This document shows, piece by piece, positions 1 through 8,640 of a stretch of DNA of 57,307 nt. Position 1 is the first letter of the stretch. Every line of letters begins with the position of its first letter. Origin of the DNA: Chitinophaga pinensis (GTDB lineage Bacteria > Bacteroidota > Bacteroidia > Flavobacteriales_D > Crocinitomicaceae); assembly GCA_945902745.1 (NCBI GenBank), contig CAMDNE010000018.1:1-57307 (forward strand), in the 5' to 3' direction. Below the pieces are notes generated by a model. That model saw nothing but the letters and a program-made list of their open reading frames with translations. It made no database searches and had not been told where the DNA came from. Made by a program: the position numbers and the translations under genes.

Positions 1-57
1 GAATAGAAAGCACGAACCGCTAACAGTACCTAAAAAAAATGCTAGCATTAGTATAAG

Positions 58-115
58 TTTTTTGCCTACAAGTTGCCGCTTCGCGAAAGTTTAGTATTTT
101 TATGTAGGCAAAAAA
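58..115. repeat. 13-bp perfect inverted repeat
   Basis: TTTTTTGCCTACA (58-70) is repeated in inverted form as TGTAGGCAAAAAA (103-115), with 32 bases between. The long spacer is unusual for a simple terminator. The rest of 1-250 shows no convincing gene. A 23-codon minus-strand frame lies at about 175-243 but has no family match that I know. Confidence 0.6.
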
Positions 116-252
116 GAGTACAGTATTTCGGCAACTAATTAATATTGTGTCGGTAGAAAACATTTCGGTTTCAAAGCCGCACTTCTTTTAGCTCCAAAAC
201 GTTAGGTCCAATCTGCGCAACCTGATACGTATCTCCTCCCATTCTTCACCCC

Positions 253-290
253 AAAAAAAAGCCCAATTCCTTTCACGAAACTGGGCTTTT
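253..290 (-). terminator. Intrinsic terminator of acnB
   Basis: On the minus strand the arms GCCCA and TGGGC enclose an inner TTTC/GAAA pairing and are followed by eight T. It lies about 20 bases past the acnB stop codon. Confidence 0.8.
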
Positions 291-308
291 CTTTTTATAT
301 CGCTATTC

Positions 309-3080
309 TTAATTCACTAACAACTTATGTGAAGGAGCGAATTTTGTTAATGTAATTCCTTCCACTGCTTTTGTATATTCTTCTATCGTAGGTGTTCTTC
401 CTAAGATTGTCGAAAGTACAACTACTGGTGTTGAAGAAAGCAATGATTCTCCTTTTTTGCCTTCTGTATCTTCCACTACTCGACCTTGGAATAAACGTGT
501 AGAAGTTGCCATTACAGTATCTCCTTTTTCTGCTTTTTCTTGGTTCCCCATGCACAAGTTACATCCTGGACGCTCTAAGTACAACATGTTTTCATATTTC
601 GTGCGTGCTTCGCCTTTTGGCACATTGTCATTGAATTCGAATCCAGAGTATTTTCTCAAAACTTCCCAATCACCTTCTGCTTTCAATTCATCAACGATGT
701 TGTATGTTGGAGGAGCAACGACTAATGGCGCTTTGAATTCTACTTTACCGTTTTGTGCTTCTACGTTTTTCAACATTTGAGCAAGAATTTTCATATCACC
801 CTTGTGGACCATACATGATCCTATGAATCCAAGATCTACTTTTTTCGTTCCACCGTAAAATGACAACGGACGAATTGTATCGTGTGTATAGCGTTTTGAA
901 ACGTCTTTGTTGTTTACGTCTGGATCGGCAATCATTGGTTCAGTGATAAGGTCTAGGTCAACCACTAATTCAGCGTAATATTTCGCAGTTGCATCTGGCG
1001 TCAAAGCTGGTTTTTCACCTGTTTGAATTTCAGCAATGCGTTTGTTTGCTTTGTTGATTAACCCTTGCAATACATTCAAGTGGTTGTCCATTCCTTTATT
1101 AATCATGATTTGGATACGGCTTTTCGCAATTTCCAATGATTCAATCAAGGTTGCATCTTCTGAAATACAAATAGATGCTTTCGCTTTCATTTCTGCTGTC
1201 CAATCGGTAAAAGTAAACGATTGATCTGCCGTCAATGTTCCAATGTGCACTTCAATTACTCTTCCTTGGAATACATTCTCACCACCAAATTTCTGTAACA
1301 TTTGCGCTTGCGTTGCATGCACCACATCACGGAAATCCATGTAGCTTTTCATTTCGCCTTTGAACGTCACTTTTACAGATTCTGGAATCGGCATGGACGC
1401 TTCACCAGTTGCTAATGCCAAGGCAACAGTTCCTGAATCCGCACCAAAAGCAACGCCTTTCGACATACGTGTATGCGAGTCACCACCAATGATGATTGCC
1501 CAATCGTCGATTGTAATATCGTTCAATACTTTATGAATAACGTCTGTCATTGCATGGTAAACGCCTTTTGGGTCGCGTGCAGTAACCAAACCAAACTCAT
1601 TCATGAATTTCATCAATTTAGGGATGTTAGCTTGTGCTTTTTTATCCCAAACAGATGCTGTGTGACAGCCAGACTGATATGCTCCATCCACAATTGGAGA
1701 AATAACTGTTGCAGCCATTGATTCCAATTCTTGAGCCGTCATCAAACCAGTTGTATCTTGCGATCCAACAATGTTCACTTCAACACGAACGTCTGATCCT
1801 GCGTGTAATACTTTACCTGGCGTATTTCCAACAGCATTATTATTGAAGATTTTCTCCACAGCTGTTAATCCTTGACCATCGTTCGAAATTTCTTTCGAAG
1901 GAGCAAATACTGTTGGAATGTCGATTCCTAATGTTTTACAAGCGAATGTTTGAATTTTCTTACCGAAAACGATCGCATATGATCCACCTGCTTTAATGAA
2001 TTCCATTTTTTGTGGTGTCAATGCTTTCGAGATATCGATTAATTCTTTATCGCCGTTGTATAATTTTTTCGTTTTTGTGTTGATGGTTAAAACTGTTCCA
2101 GTTGCAACTGAATACGTATGCTCTAAAACAGCATCACCATTTTCATCGCGAACAAGATTTCCGTCAGCATCCGTCTTCTTTACCCAGTTTTTTAAATCCA
2201 AACCAATACCACCCGTTACATCAACAGTTGTTAAGAAGATTGGAGAAATACCGTTTGTTCCACCAACAATTGGTGCAATGTTCACGAAAGGAACGTAAGG
2301 ACTTGCTTGTTTACCTGTCCAAAGTGCCACGTTGTTCACACCTGACATACGAGAAGATCCAACACCCATCGTACCTTTTTCAGCGATCAACATCACGCTT
2401 TTATCTGGATGTTGTGCACGAAGCGCTGTAATTTCAGCTTGTGCTTCAGGCGTAATCATACATTTTCCGTGTAATTCACGGTCAGAACGTGAGTGAGCTT
2501 GATTACCTGGAGATAATAAATCAGTTGAGATATCACCTTCTCCAGCAATGAATGTTACGATCTTAATTTCTTCAGGAACTTCAGGAAGTTTTGTAAAGAA
2601 TTCCGCTTTCGCATAGCTTTCTAAAATTTCTTTTGCCATTGCATTTCCAGCTTCATACGCCACCTTTAAACGGTCCGCATCTGCATCATACAAATACACT
2701 TGTGTTTTCAAGACATCCGCAGCACTTTTTGCAATTGTTGCATCACTTCCCAATGCTAAATCAAGTAACACACCGATTGATGGTCCACCTTTCATGTGTG
2801 ATAACAATTCCAAGGCAAAAGCTGGAGTAATTTCGTTTACGATTTCTTCCCCAAGAATAATTTGCTTCAAGAAAAGCGCTTTAGAAACTGCTGCAGGAGT
2901 TGTTCCAGGCAACGTATTGTAGATAAAGAACTTCAATGAATCGGCACGATATGCATTGTTTGTATCTTTGATCTGTGCAATCAGGTCGTTCACAATTTCA
3001 GCAGTATCAATTGGCTTCGGGTGAAGTCCTTGTGCTTTTCTTTCTTCGATTTCCTTGATGTATTCTTGATAATGATTCAT
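309..3080 (-). CDS. acnB: Bifunctional aconitate hydratase 2 / 2-methylisocitrate dehydratase (AcnB)
   Basis: AcnB interconverts citrate and isocitrate through cis-aconitate in the TCA cycle, in the cytoplasm, using a [4Fe-4S] cluster. The 923-residue protein has the AcnB layout: an N-terminal HEAT-like helical domain (about 1-160), then the swivel and catalytic domains. The cluster ligands are visible as GSC at about Cys756 and GCNLC at about Cys840 and Cys843. The spacing between the first and second cysteine is about 84 residues, longer than the roughly 59 of E. coli AcnB, so there is an insertion in the last domain. The protein is also longer than the E. coli enzyme (865 residues), as I expect for Bacteroidota forms. 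It is transcribed alone from a promoter at 3204-3236, with a leader of about 115 nt, and ends at a clear terminator. Confidence 0.96.
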   Translation of the reverse strand: MNHYQEYIKEIEERKAQGLHPKPIDTAEIVNDLIAQIKDTNNAYRADSLKFFIYNTLPGTTPAAVSKALFLKQIILGEEIVNEITPAFALELLSHMKGGPSIGVLLDLALGSDATIAKSAADVLKTQVYLYDADADRLKVAYEAGNAMAKEILESYAKAEFFTKLPEVPEEIKIVTFIAGEGDISTDLLSPGNQAHSRSDRELHGKCMITPEAQAEITALRAQHPDKSVMLIAEKGTMGVGSSRMSGVNNVALWTGKQASPYVPFVNIAPIVGGTNGISPIFLTTVDVTGGIGLDLKNWVKKTDADGNLVRDENGDAVLEHTYSVATGTVLTINTKTKKLYNGDKELIDISKALTPQKMEFIKAGGSYAIVFGKKIQTFACKTLGIDIPTVFAPSKEISNDGQGLTAVEKIFNNNAVGNTPGKVLHAGSDVRVEVNIVGSQDTTGLMTAQELESMAATVISPIVDGAYQSGCHTASVWDKKAQANIPKLMKFMNEFGLVTARDPKGVYHAMTDVIHKVLNDITIDDWAIIIGGDSHTRMSKGVAFGADSGTVALALATGEASMPIPESVKVTFKGEMKSYMDFRDVVHATQAQMLQKFGGENVFQGRVIEVHIGTLTADQSFTFTDWTAEMKAKASICISEDATLIESLEIAKSRIQIMINKGMDNHLNVLQGLINKANKRIAEIQTGEKPALTPDATAKYYAELVVDLDLITEPMIADPDVNNKDVSKRYTHDTIRPLSFYGGTKKVDLGFIGSCMVHKGDMKILAQMLKNVEAQNGKVEFKAPLVVAPPTYNIVDELKAEGDWEVLRKYSGFEFNDNVPKGEARTKYENMLYLERPGCNLCMGNQEKAEKGDTVMATSTRLFQGRVVEDTEGKKGESLLSSTPVVVLSTILGRTPTIEEYTKAVEGITLTKFAPSHKLLVN

Positions 3081-3203
3081 AAATAGCTATTTTACTATAA
3101 TCGGGTAGTTTACTAATTCGTGCAAACGAACGATTAATGACTATCTGAAAAAGCGCTAAAGTGGCACATTTACAGGTAATAATTCTATTAAAAGTTCGAT
3201 GCA

Positions 3204-3235
3204 CAAATTTAGTTAAAATCAATGGAAAAACGCAA
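3204..3235 (-). promoter_or_regulatory. Predicted Bacteroidota-type promoter of acnB
   Basis: Read on the minus strand there is a TTG (3233-3235, part of TTTG) and a TAAATTTG (3204-3211) with a 21-base spacer. This fits the TTG-N17..23-TAnnTTTG consensus of the primary sigma factor in Bacteroidota. Transcription would start near 3197. Confidence 0.6.
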
Positions 3236-3308
3236 AGGAACAAGAAAGATAATGCATAGAATATTGAAAAAAATGATTGTTTAAAACGATTAAAAAATAA
3301 GAATATCA

Positions 3309-3397
3309 GCCACAGATTAACCTATTCTATTATCAAATTATTCAACATTTTTCATCTTTTCTTGTCTATTAAAGTGTTTAATCTGTGCATCTGTGGC
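3309..3397. repeat. Inverted repeat with CCACAGATTAA / TTAATCTGTG arms
   Basis: GCCACAGATTAA (3309-3320) is matched in inverted form by TTAATCTGTG (3378-3387). A second partial copy, ATCTGTGGC (3389-3397), follows directly. The gap 3081-3715 holds no gene; it carries this element, a second palindromic element and the rpsF promoter. Confidence 0.6.
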
Positions 3398-3450
3398 AAT
3401 TATTAGACTTTATTATTTTGTCTAAATTCAATACCATCAGTCTTGTATTT

Positions 3451-3501
3451 CTCCCTGGATTACATCCAGTGCTAAAAACACATAACCCTAAAGGGGGTAT
3501 G
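3451..3501. repeat. Double palindrome, Bacteroidota dispersed-repeat type
   Basis: Two palindromes sit side by side: CTGGAT-tac-ATCCAG (3455-3469) and CATAaCCC...GGGgGTATG (3481-3501). The combination of a 'ggattacatccagtg' palindrome and a CCCTAAAGGGG palindrome resembles the short dispersed elements that are often mis-annotated as small proteins in Bacteroidota genomes. Confidence 0.5.
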
Positions 3502-3622
3502 AATTTCAAAACAGCTGAACGTCTTAATATAGTTGGAATTTTGAGTACTTTTAAGGTAAAAAATCGAATATTGGTGCAAAATTCAGCTTGTAAAATGTAC
3601 AAATTGAGAATCTTAATAGCAC

Positions 3623-3658
3623 TTTTTTATCAACATAAAGATTTTATTCCTACCTTTG
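3623..3658 (+). promoter_or_regulatory. Predicted promoter of the rpsF operon
   Basis: TACCTTTG at 3651-3658 matches the TAnnTTTG -7 box exactly. Only a T-rich stretch (3623-3628) stands at the -33 position, so that half is weak. Transcription would start near 3665, about 50 bases before rpsF. Confidence 0.5.
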
Positions 3659-3715
3659 CCCCCCGCTAAGTATGACTTAGTTGGAAATTAGTATTAATAA
3701 CAAATTAGTTTATTT

Positions 3716-4075
3716 ATGAATTCTTACGAAACTGTTTTCATTTTAACTCCCGTTTTGTCTGATGATCAGGCAAAGGAAGCAGTGCAGAAATTCGAAGGCG
3801 AAATTACGTCATTGGGTGGAAAGGTCAAGCACTCTGAGAGCTGGGGATTACGCAAATTAGCGTACCCAATCCAAAAAAAATCAACAGGATTTTATTTCCT
3901 AGTTGAATTCGACGCTGAAGGAAGCGTTGTTGCAGGTTTAGAATTAGCAATGAAGCGTGATGAGCGTTTGATGCGTTTTTTAACTGTAAAAATGGAAAAA
4001 GACCATTTAGCATGGGCTGCAAAGCGCAGAGCTAGAATGGGAGAAAAGAAAACTGCTACACCAGCAGAGGCTTAA
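3716..4075 (+). CDS. rpsF: 30S ribosomal protein S6
   Basis: S6 binds the platform of the small ribosomal subunit together with S18. The 119-residue protein begins [14 protein letters not shown], the usual S6 start, and contains the family's [10 protein letters not shown] segment and the [10 protein letters not shown] segment. A short charged tail ([13 protein letters not shown]) follows. It is the first gene of rpsF-rpsR-rplI, separated from rpsR by 26 bases. No ssb gene stands between rpsF and rpsR, unlike the arrangement in Firmicutes. Regulation by free S6:S18 binding to the leader is known in other bacteria; I did not identify that element here. Confidence 0.97.
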   Translation: MNSYETVFILTPVLSDDQAKEAVQKFEGEITSLGGKVKHSESWGLRKLAYPIQKKSTGFYFLVEFDAEGSVVAGLELAMKRDERLMRFLTVKMEKDHLAWAAKRRARMGEKKTATPAEA

Positions 4076-4101
4076 TCATTAACATTTAAAAACGTAAAAT
4101 C

Positions 4102-4365
4102 ATGGCACAAAACGATATTCGCTATTTGACTCCGATTAACATCGAAATCAGAAAAGATAAATATTGCCGTTTTTCAAAAAGCGGAATAAGATTCATCGAC
4201 TATAAGGATCCTAATTTCTTATTGAAATTGATCAACGAGCAAGGAAAAATCTTACCTCGTCGTATCACAGGAACTACTGCAAAATACCAAAAGAAAGTAA
4301 ACAAAGCGATTAAGCGTGCACGTCACATCGCTGTACTTCCTTACGTAGCAGATATGTTGAAATAA
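4102..4365 (+). CDS. rpsR: 30S ribosomal protein S18
   Basis: S18 forms a heterodimer with S6 on the small-subunit platform. The 87-residue basic protein contains the family core: [20 protein letters not shown] followed by [20 protein letters not shown] and the closing [11 protein letters not shown]. It is the second gene of the ribosomal operon, 26 bases after rpsF and 32 before rplI. Confidence 0.97.
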   Translation: MAQNDIRYLTPINIEIRKDKYCRFSKSGIRFIDYKDPNFLLKLINEQGKILPRRITGTTAKYQKKVNKAIKRARHIAVLPYVADMLK

Positions 4366-4397
4366 GACGATTGTTAAACAGGATAAAATATTAAATC

Positions 4398-4844
4398 ATG
4401 GAAGTAATTCTAAAGAAAAACGTTGACAAACTTGGATACGCGAATGAAGTAGTTACGGTAAAGAATGGTTATGGTCGTAACTTCCTTATTCCTCAAGGAT
4501 ACGGAATATTAGCTACTGCATCTGCTAAAAAAGCGCATACAGAAGTTATGAAACAAAAAGCTCACAAAGAGACTAAGTTATTGGCTGAAGCGCAAGAAAT
4601 TGCTGCTAAACTAGAAGTTCTTACTGTTACAATTGCTACTAAAGCAGGTGAAAACGGAAAGATTTTTGGATCTGTTAATACAGTTCAATTATCTGAAGCA
4701 TTGAAAAAAGCTGGTTTCGACATCGATCGTAAATCACTTAAAATTAAAGATGAGCCAATTAAAGAAGTTGGAACATTCGAAGCTGAAGCTAATCTTCACA
4801 AAGGAGTTAAGCCAGTATTCAAATTTGAAGTTATTGGAGAATAA
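4398..4844 (+). CDS. rplI: 50S ribosomal protein L9
   Basis: L9 binds 23S rRNA at the base of the L1 stalk and helps keep the reading frame. The 148-residue protein starts MEVILKKNVDKLGYANEVV and continues with the N-terminal RNA-binding signature (VKNGYGRNFLIPQGYGILA). A long connecting helix (about 40-75) and the C-terminal domain follow. It is the last gene of the operon and ends at an intrinsic terminator. Confidence 0.97.
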   Translation: MEVILKKNVDKLGYANEVVTVKNGYGRNFLIPQGYGILATASAKKAHTEVMKQKAHKETKLLAEAQEIAAKLEVLTVTIATKAGENGKIFGSVNTVQLSEALKKAGFDIDRKSLKIKDEPIKEVGTFEAEANLHKGVKPVFKFEVIGE

Positions 4845-4864
4845 TCCAATTCAAATAATTATTA

Positions 4865-4896
4865 AAAACCGATTCAGCAATGAGTCGGTTTTTTTG
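4865..4896 (+). terminator. Intrinsic terminator of rpsF-rpsR-rplI
   Basis: AAAACCGA (4865-4872) pairs with TCGGTTTT, and the T-run continues to 4895. It begins 20 bases after the rplI stop. Confidence 0.8.
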
Positions 4897-4980
4897 TGTT
4901 TGATATTTTTATTTTTTTTAATAAGATATAAAAGACAAAATGAGTTCCTTCGAAATTGCTCAGAACATTTTGACAGTGTT

Positions 4981-5040
4981 TCTGCGCTTATCGACGATAT
5001 CAGCGGGAGAACAAAAAACAATTCCCGCAGATAACGCAGA
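4981..5040. repeat. 60-bp palindromic element (TCTGCG..GCGGGA / TCCCGC..CGCAGA)
   Basis: The outer arms are TCTGCG (4981-4986) and CGCAGA (5035-5040); the inner arms are GCGGGA (5003-5008) and TCCCGC (5023-5028). The right half, CCCGCAGATAACGCAGATAA, resembles a repeat that is widespread in Bacteroidota intergenic DNA. It lies between the rplI terminator and the convergent end of the next gene. Confidence 0.65.
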
Positions 5041-5118
5041 TAAAAGCACTAAAGGATTTATCGTTATACATTCTTTGAGCTCAATTTGAGGTATACATAC
5101 GACCAGTCAATTGTTCGT

Positions 5119-7326
5119 TCAAGACGTTTGTGTATAAACGATCTCACCGTTTTCATTGAAGTAATTGAGTTCTAACAAATAACCTGCTTCGTCATAAACG
5201 AATTCAACGTAAACAAACTTAGTTCCGTAAAACAAGGGATCTGCCATAACTGGCTTGCCTTTTTTATTGAACAGACTTATTCTACTTACATTTCCTAATT
5301 CATTATAAGAATAATTTATGCGATGACAACCTTCTAAATTGTTCATCTTTTTGCCTTTTTTATTCAAATACTTGATCTCGCTAATTTTATCTCCTTCAAC
5401 ATAAGAAGTAGCAATTTGATATGCACCTTGAGGATCTGCTGTTGGTTTGTTTAATGCATTAAAGAATGCTTTTTTTATGACTTGATTGTTTTCATTCACA
5501 AAAGTGTACTTAGCAATTCCTAATTCGTCCTGCCATAATTGCCCTTTATGATTGTAAAAAGCTATTTCTGAAAGCGAAAAATTAGAATCGTATTGATATT
5601 TCACGGTTGCGTAACCTATTGTTGGATTTAACAATTCCATTTCAGTATTGTAACGGTCAACTTGTACAATTCCACCCATGCTATTATAAGCTGTTTTGTA
5701 AATGGAAATCATATATTCATCAACAGCACGATTGCCATCCATGTCAAAGTATGCCATTTCAATTTCATTGCCTACTTCATCGCGTTTATATTCAATTTTA
5801 GCATAAGACAAATCATTAAAATAAGCATTAACAGGATTCAATTCAGTGTCAAAATAGTGGGTTGACAATAGATAATAATCATCTGAATACGTATTTAGTT
5901 CTTGGTAGAAATTTTGTTCACACAATATATGCTTACGATCCAAATCATAGTGACTTGTTGAAATTAGCAAACTATTTTCTGCTGTATAAGAATAGCGAAT
6001 GCGGAAATCGTAAATTTCATCTTCTCCCAATAATTCTCCTTCAATTCCATATGCTTTTTCATAAACACTCGATTCTTGTTCAATGTACTTCTCATACTTA
6101 TATGCTCCAGTATTATCAGACATAGGACTGCCATTAGCATCAAGATAGGTTTCAGTGATTATTCCTTCTTCATCCTGATATTCATCAACCACAATAAAAA
6201 CACCAAATGAGTTTATAATTGGTTGGTCCAACGAATCCAAATACTTTTCATACGTAATTCGCCCTTTGGAATCTTTGTGAATTTCCTTGCCAGCAAAACC
6301 CATTTGTCCATTTACTTTTTGATGTTTTGCATTGTAATAAAATTCAGTATAAATACCCGAATTTAAATCTGCTTTATAAGCAATTTCATGGATTCCAAAC
6401 TCATCTTCGAATGTTTCACCGTTCTTATTGTATGTTTTTGTGGATGTCAAACTTCCATTTGAATCATAAATTGAACGTGTTTCACAAGGAGTAATATACG
6501 TTAACGTTTCTTCCGTTTCATAAATATATTCTGTACTGATATAATCCACACGTTCATTTTCAAAACCATACATTATTTTACCAGTCTCATATCCATTCTT
6601 GTCATAGGAATAAACGGTATAAGCAACATTATAGCCTGAATTATTAAGCTCATTTGCTTGATTGTAGCTTTTAATCGTAATAAAATTCCCATAATCGTCA
6701 TAGGTATATTCACGTTTTTCATATTGAATAGCGATTTCTTGATCTAAAATTTCATGAATAGTTTCTGTTTCCACTTGTTTAAACTTATTTAACTTCACAT
6801 CTACAATTCCCAAACCTCGATAACTATATTCATAAGGTGAGTCACCTTCCATTTGTAATTGAATCAACTCATTTTTTGAATCATAAACAAAAGCTAAAAT
6901 AGATTCATTGAAATACTCATCTTCTAAATTTGAAGTTTTATGAATTATTTGTGAGACGCTCTTCCCTTCATATTTTACTTCATAATAATCTTCTGAACGA
7001 AAAGTTTCGCCAGACCAATCAATGATTCTGTTAAATATTAATTTAGAATCAGCTTCATATTCAAATTCTAACATTACGGCAGATAATACTTCAGAATACA
7101 AGTTATAACCTGAAATTCTCTCGAAACTTTCAATTGAAGAGACACGGTTTTCATCGTCATAATTGAACACATAATGATTTGACAAATGCGCTTGAATGGA
7201 ATCTATGGGATAAACACCGACATATTCTCCAAAAATTGTTTGATAAACATTTCTGTAATATTTTTTAGATTGAGAATTTGATGTAAAACTTACAACAAGG
7301 ATGAGGAAAATGAGGATTTTTTTCAT
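5119..7326 (-). CDS. Secreted protein built of YD/RHS-like repeats, function unknown
   Basis: I do not recognise a named family. The 735-residue protein begins with a clear Sec signal peptide (MKKILIFLILVVSFTSNSQS) and has no membrane anchor after it. The rest consists of about a dozen loose repeats of 40-46 residues. Each has a Y-x-Y-D/N-x-x-G-N/x core, a beta-strand-like stretch and an acidic loop such as YFDMDGN, YLDANGS or YLNKKGK. This resembles YD/RHS or MORN-2-like strands and suggests an extended beta-structure exposed in the periplasm or at the cell surface. There is no T9SS sorting domain at the C-terminus. The gene stands alone, with its end facing rplI and its start divergent from the metal-uptake operon. 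A possible -7 box (TAATTTTG on the minus strand, 7423-7430) would give a leader of about 90 nt containing a nested hairpin. Confidence 0.7.
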   Translation of the reverse strand: MKKILIFLILVVSFTSNSQSKKYYRNVYQTIFGEYVGVYPIDSIQAHLSNHYVFNYDDENRVSSIESFERISGYNLYSEVLSAVMLEFEYEADSKLIFNRIIDWSGETFRSEDYYEVKYEGKSVSQIIHKTSNLEDEYFNESILAFVYDSKNELIQLQMEGDSPYEYSYRGLGIVDVKLNKFKQVETETIHEILDQEIAIQYEKREYTYDDYGNFITIKSYNQANELNNSGYNVAYTVYSYDKNGYETGKIMYGFENERVDYISTEYIYETEETLTYITPCETRSIYDSNGSLTSTKTYNKNGETFEDEFGIHEIAYKADLNSGIYTEFYYNAKHQKVNGQMGFAGKEIHKDSKGRITYEKYLDSLDQPIINSFGVFIVVDEYQDEEGIITETYLDANGSPMSDNTGAYKYEKYIEQESSVYEKAYGIEGELLGEDEIYDFRIRYSYTAENSLLISTSHYDLDRKHILCEQNFYQELNTYSDDYYLLSTHYFDTELNPVNAYFNDLSYAKIEYKRDEVGNEIEMAYFDMDGNRAVDEYMISIYKTAYNSMGGIVQVDRYNTEMELLNPTIGYATVKYQYDSNFSLSEIAFYNHKGQLWQDELGIAKYTFVNENNQVIKKAFFNALNKPTADPQGAYQIATSYVEGDKISEIKYLNKKGKKMNNLEGCHRINYSYNELGNVSRISLFNKKGKPVMADPLFYGTKFVYVEFVYDEAGYLLELNYFNENGEIVYTQTS

Positions 7327-7356
7327 GTAGATATTTTAGTTAAAGTTAAGATAATA

Positions 7357-7414
7357 CCGATTAGTCTTTGATAATACTGGAATAAAAATCCAGCATAACC
7401 AAAATCCAGATCGG
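7357..7414 (-). other. Nested stem structure in the putative leader of the 5119-7326 gene
   Basis: An outer stem, CCGAT (7357-7361) with ATCGG (7410-7414), encloses an inner hairpin, CTGGA (7377-7381) with TCCAG (7389-7393). It lies in the 190-base divergent gap. It could belong to either neighbouring transcript, and I see no match to a known riboswitch; in particular there is no cobalamin box. Confidence 0.3.
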
Positions 7415-7533
7415 CATTACACCAAAATTAAGTGAAGGAGAAATCAACATTTAAATATGGTATAAAAGGTAAATGAAGTTGAGTATTTTGAATCAAATTC
7501 TTTTTTTTTAGTTGGAATATGCATCTTTGCACT

Positions 7534-8640
7534 ATGCGCATTTTTTACTTCTTTCAGATTGTATTTTTTTCCATAATTATTGCTGGTTGTAATGAGAATC
7601 TAAAACAAAATGGACCTCATGAAAACGATGAAATCCAATTTGCAAAACACGTTCAAATAGAAAAGTCGGACAGTCTACTTTTGTTACACATTCTTGATCC
7701 AGAAAAAAATACAATTGAAAAAAAATATGCCTTAACACGAAAATTGGAAACGACAATTCCAAAAGGGTATTCTCGCATCATGATACCGATTAAGTCTATC
7801 GCCGCTTTATCCAGCACACAAATAGGGATGCTTTCTGTGTTAAATCAAGAGAAAGTAATTAATGGAATTGCTGACAAAAACTATGTATGGAATTCCAAAG
7901 TTCTTTCAGGAGTTAAAAAGGGTCAAATCGATGAAGTTGGATTTGAGGGAATGATTGCCCTTGAAAAATTGATTAAAATCAAACCATCAATTGTTATGTA
8001 CAGTGGTTTTGGTAAAGAATTTCCACACCAAAAGCAGTTAGAACAAATCGGCATTCAATGTGTCCCAAATTACGATTGGAAAGAAATGAATCCACTTGGA
8101 AAAGCAGAATGGATAAAAGTTTTGGGAGCGTTGACAGATCAATTAGAGGAATCAGAAAACTATTTCAATCAACTGGTTAAAGAATATGATTCATTGAAGA
8201 GACTCGCACAAAAGTCAAGGATTTCTCCAACTGTTTTCAGTGGGAATATCACAGGTGACATTTGGTATACACCAGCAGGAGAGAGTTTCACAGCACAACT
8301 TTTTAAAGATGCAAATCTTGAATATGTTTATAAAAAAACAAAAGGCACAGGAAGTTTGGCTCTAAGTTTCGAGAAAATTCTTTCAGAAAATACGAAAACG
8401 ACTTATTGGCTTAATCCAGAGCATCCAAGTATCCAAGAAATTCTTGAAATGAATCCAAAAATGAATTTTTTCGATGCTGTGAAAAACAAGAATGTTTATT
8501 GTTATTCAAATAACATGAATTATTATTGGGAAATGAGTGCGATTCAACCTCAACATGTTTTGTCTGATTTAATTCAATTATTACATCCTGATGTGAAGCT
8601 TCAAAAAAAGCTTTATTTTTATAAAAACATTTGTCAATGA
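7534..8640 (+). CDS. ABC transporter periplasmic metal-chelate/cobalamin-binding lipoprotein (BtuF/FhuD family)
   Basis: This is probably the substrate-binding component of an iron-siderophore, heme or cobalamin importer. It begins MRIFYFFQIVFFSIIIAGC, a lipoprotein signal with Cys19 as the lipidation site. An upstream ATG at 7519 adds only five residues and is less likely to be the start. The mature part shows the family's two-lobe pattern: the first lobe contains 'GMIALEKLIKIKPSIVMYSG', a long bridging helix follows (about 205-225), and the second lobe ends with 'EMSAIQPQHVLSDLIQLLHP'. The stop codon overlaps the start of the permease gene (ATGA). The substrate cannot be told from the sequence, and there is no TonB-dependent receptor beside it in this window. 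Confidence 0.85.
   Translation: MRIFYFFQIVFFSIIIAGCNENLKQNGPHENDEIQFAKHVQIEKSDSLLLLHILDPEKNTIEKKYALTRKLETTIPKGYSRIMIPIKSIAALSSTQIGMLSVLNQEKVINGIADKNYVWNSKVLSGVKKGQIDEVGFEGMIALEKLIKIKPSIVMYSGFGKEFPHQKQLEQIGIQCVPNYDWKEMNPLGKAEWIKVLGALTDQLEESENYFNQLVKEYDSLKRLAQKSRISPTVFSGNITGDIWYTPAGESFTAQLFKDANLEYVYKKTKGTGSLALSFEKILSENTKTTYWLNPEHPSIQEILEMNPKMNFFDAVKNKNVYCYSNNMNYYWEMSAIQPQHVLSDLIQLLHPDVKLQKKLYFYKNICQ

Noticed and set aside
175-243. 23-codon minus-strand frame (starts MGGDTYQVAQIGPNVLELKE)
   Set aside because: It reads like a protein tail but is too short, has an in-frame stop two codons upstream, and follows the acnB terminator; no support as a gene.
3385-3669. 94-codon plus-strand frame between acnB and rpsF
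   Set aside because: It runs through two palindromic repeats and the rpsF promoter and resembles no protein; the FLPGLHPVL-like stretch is repeat-derived.
7327-7518. Cobalamin riboswitch before the BtuFCD-like operon
   Set aside because: I looked for the B12 box and its conserved stems and did not find them.
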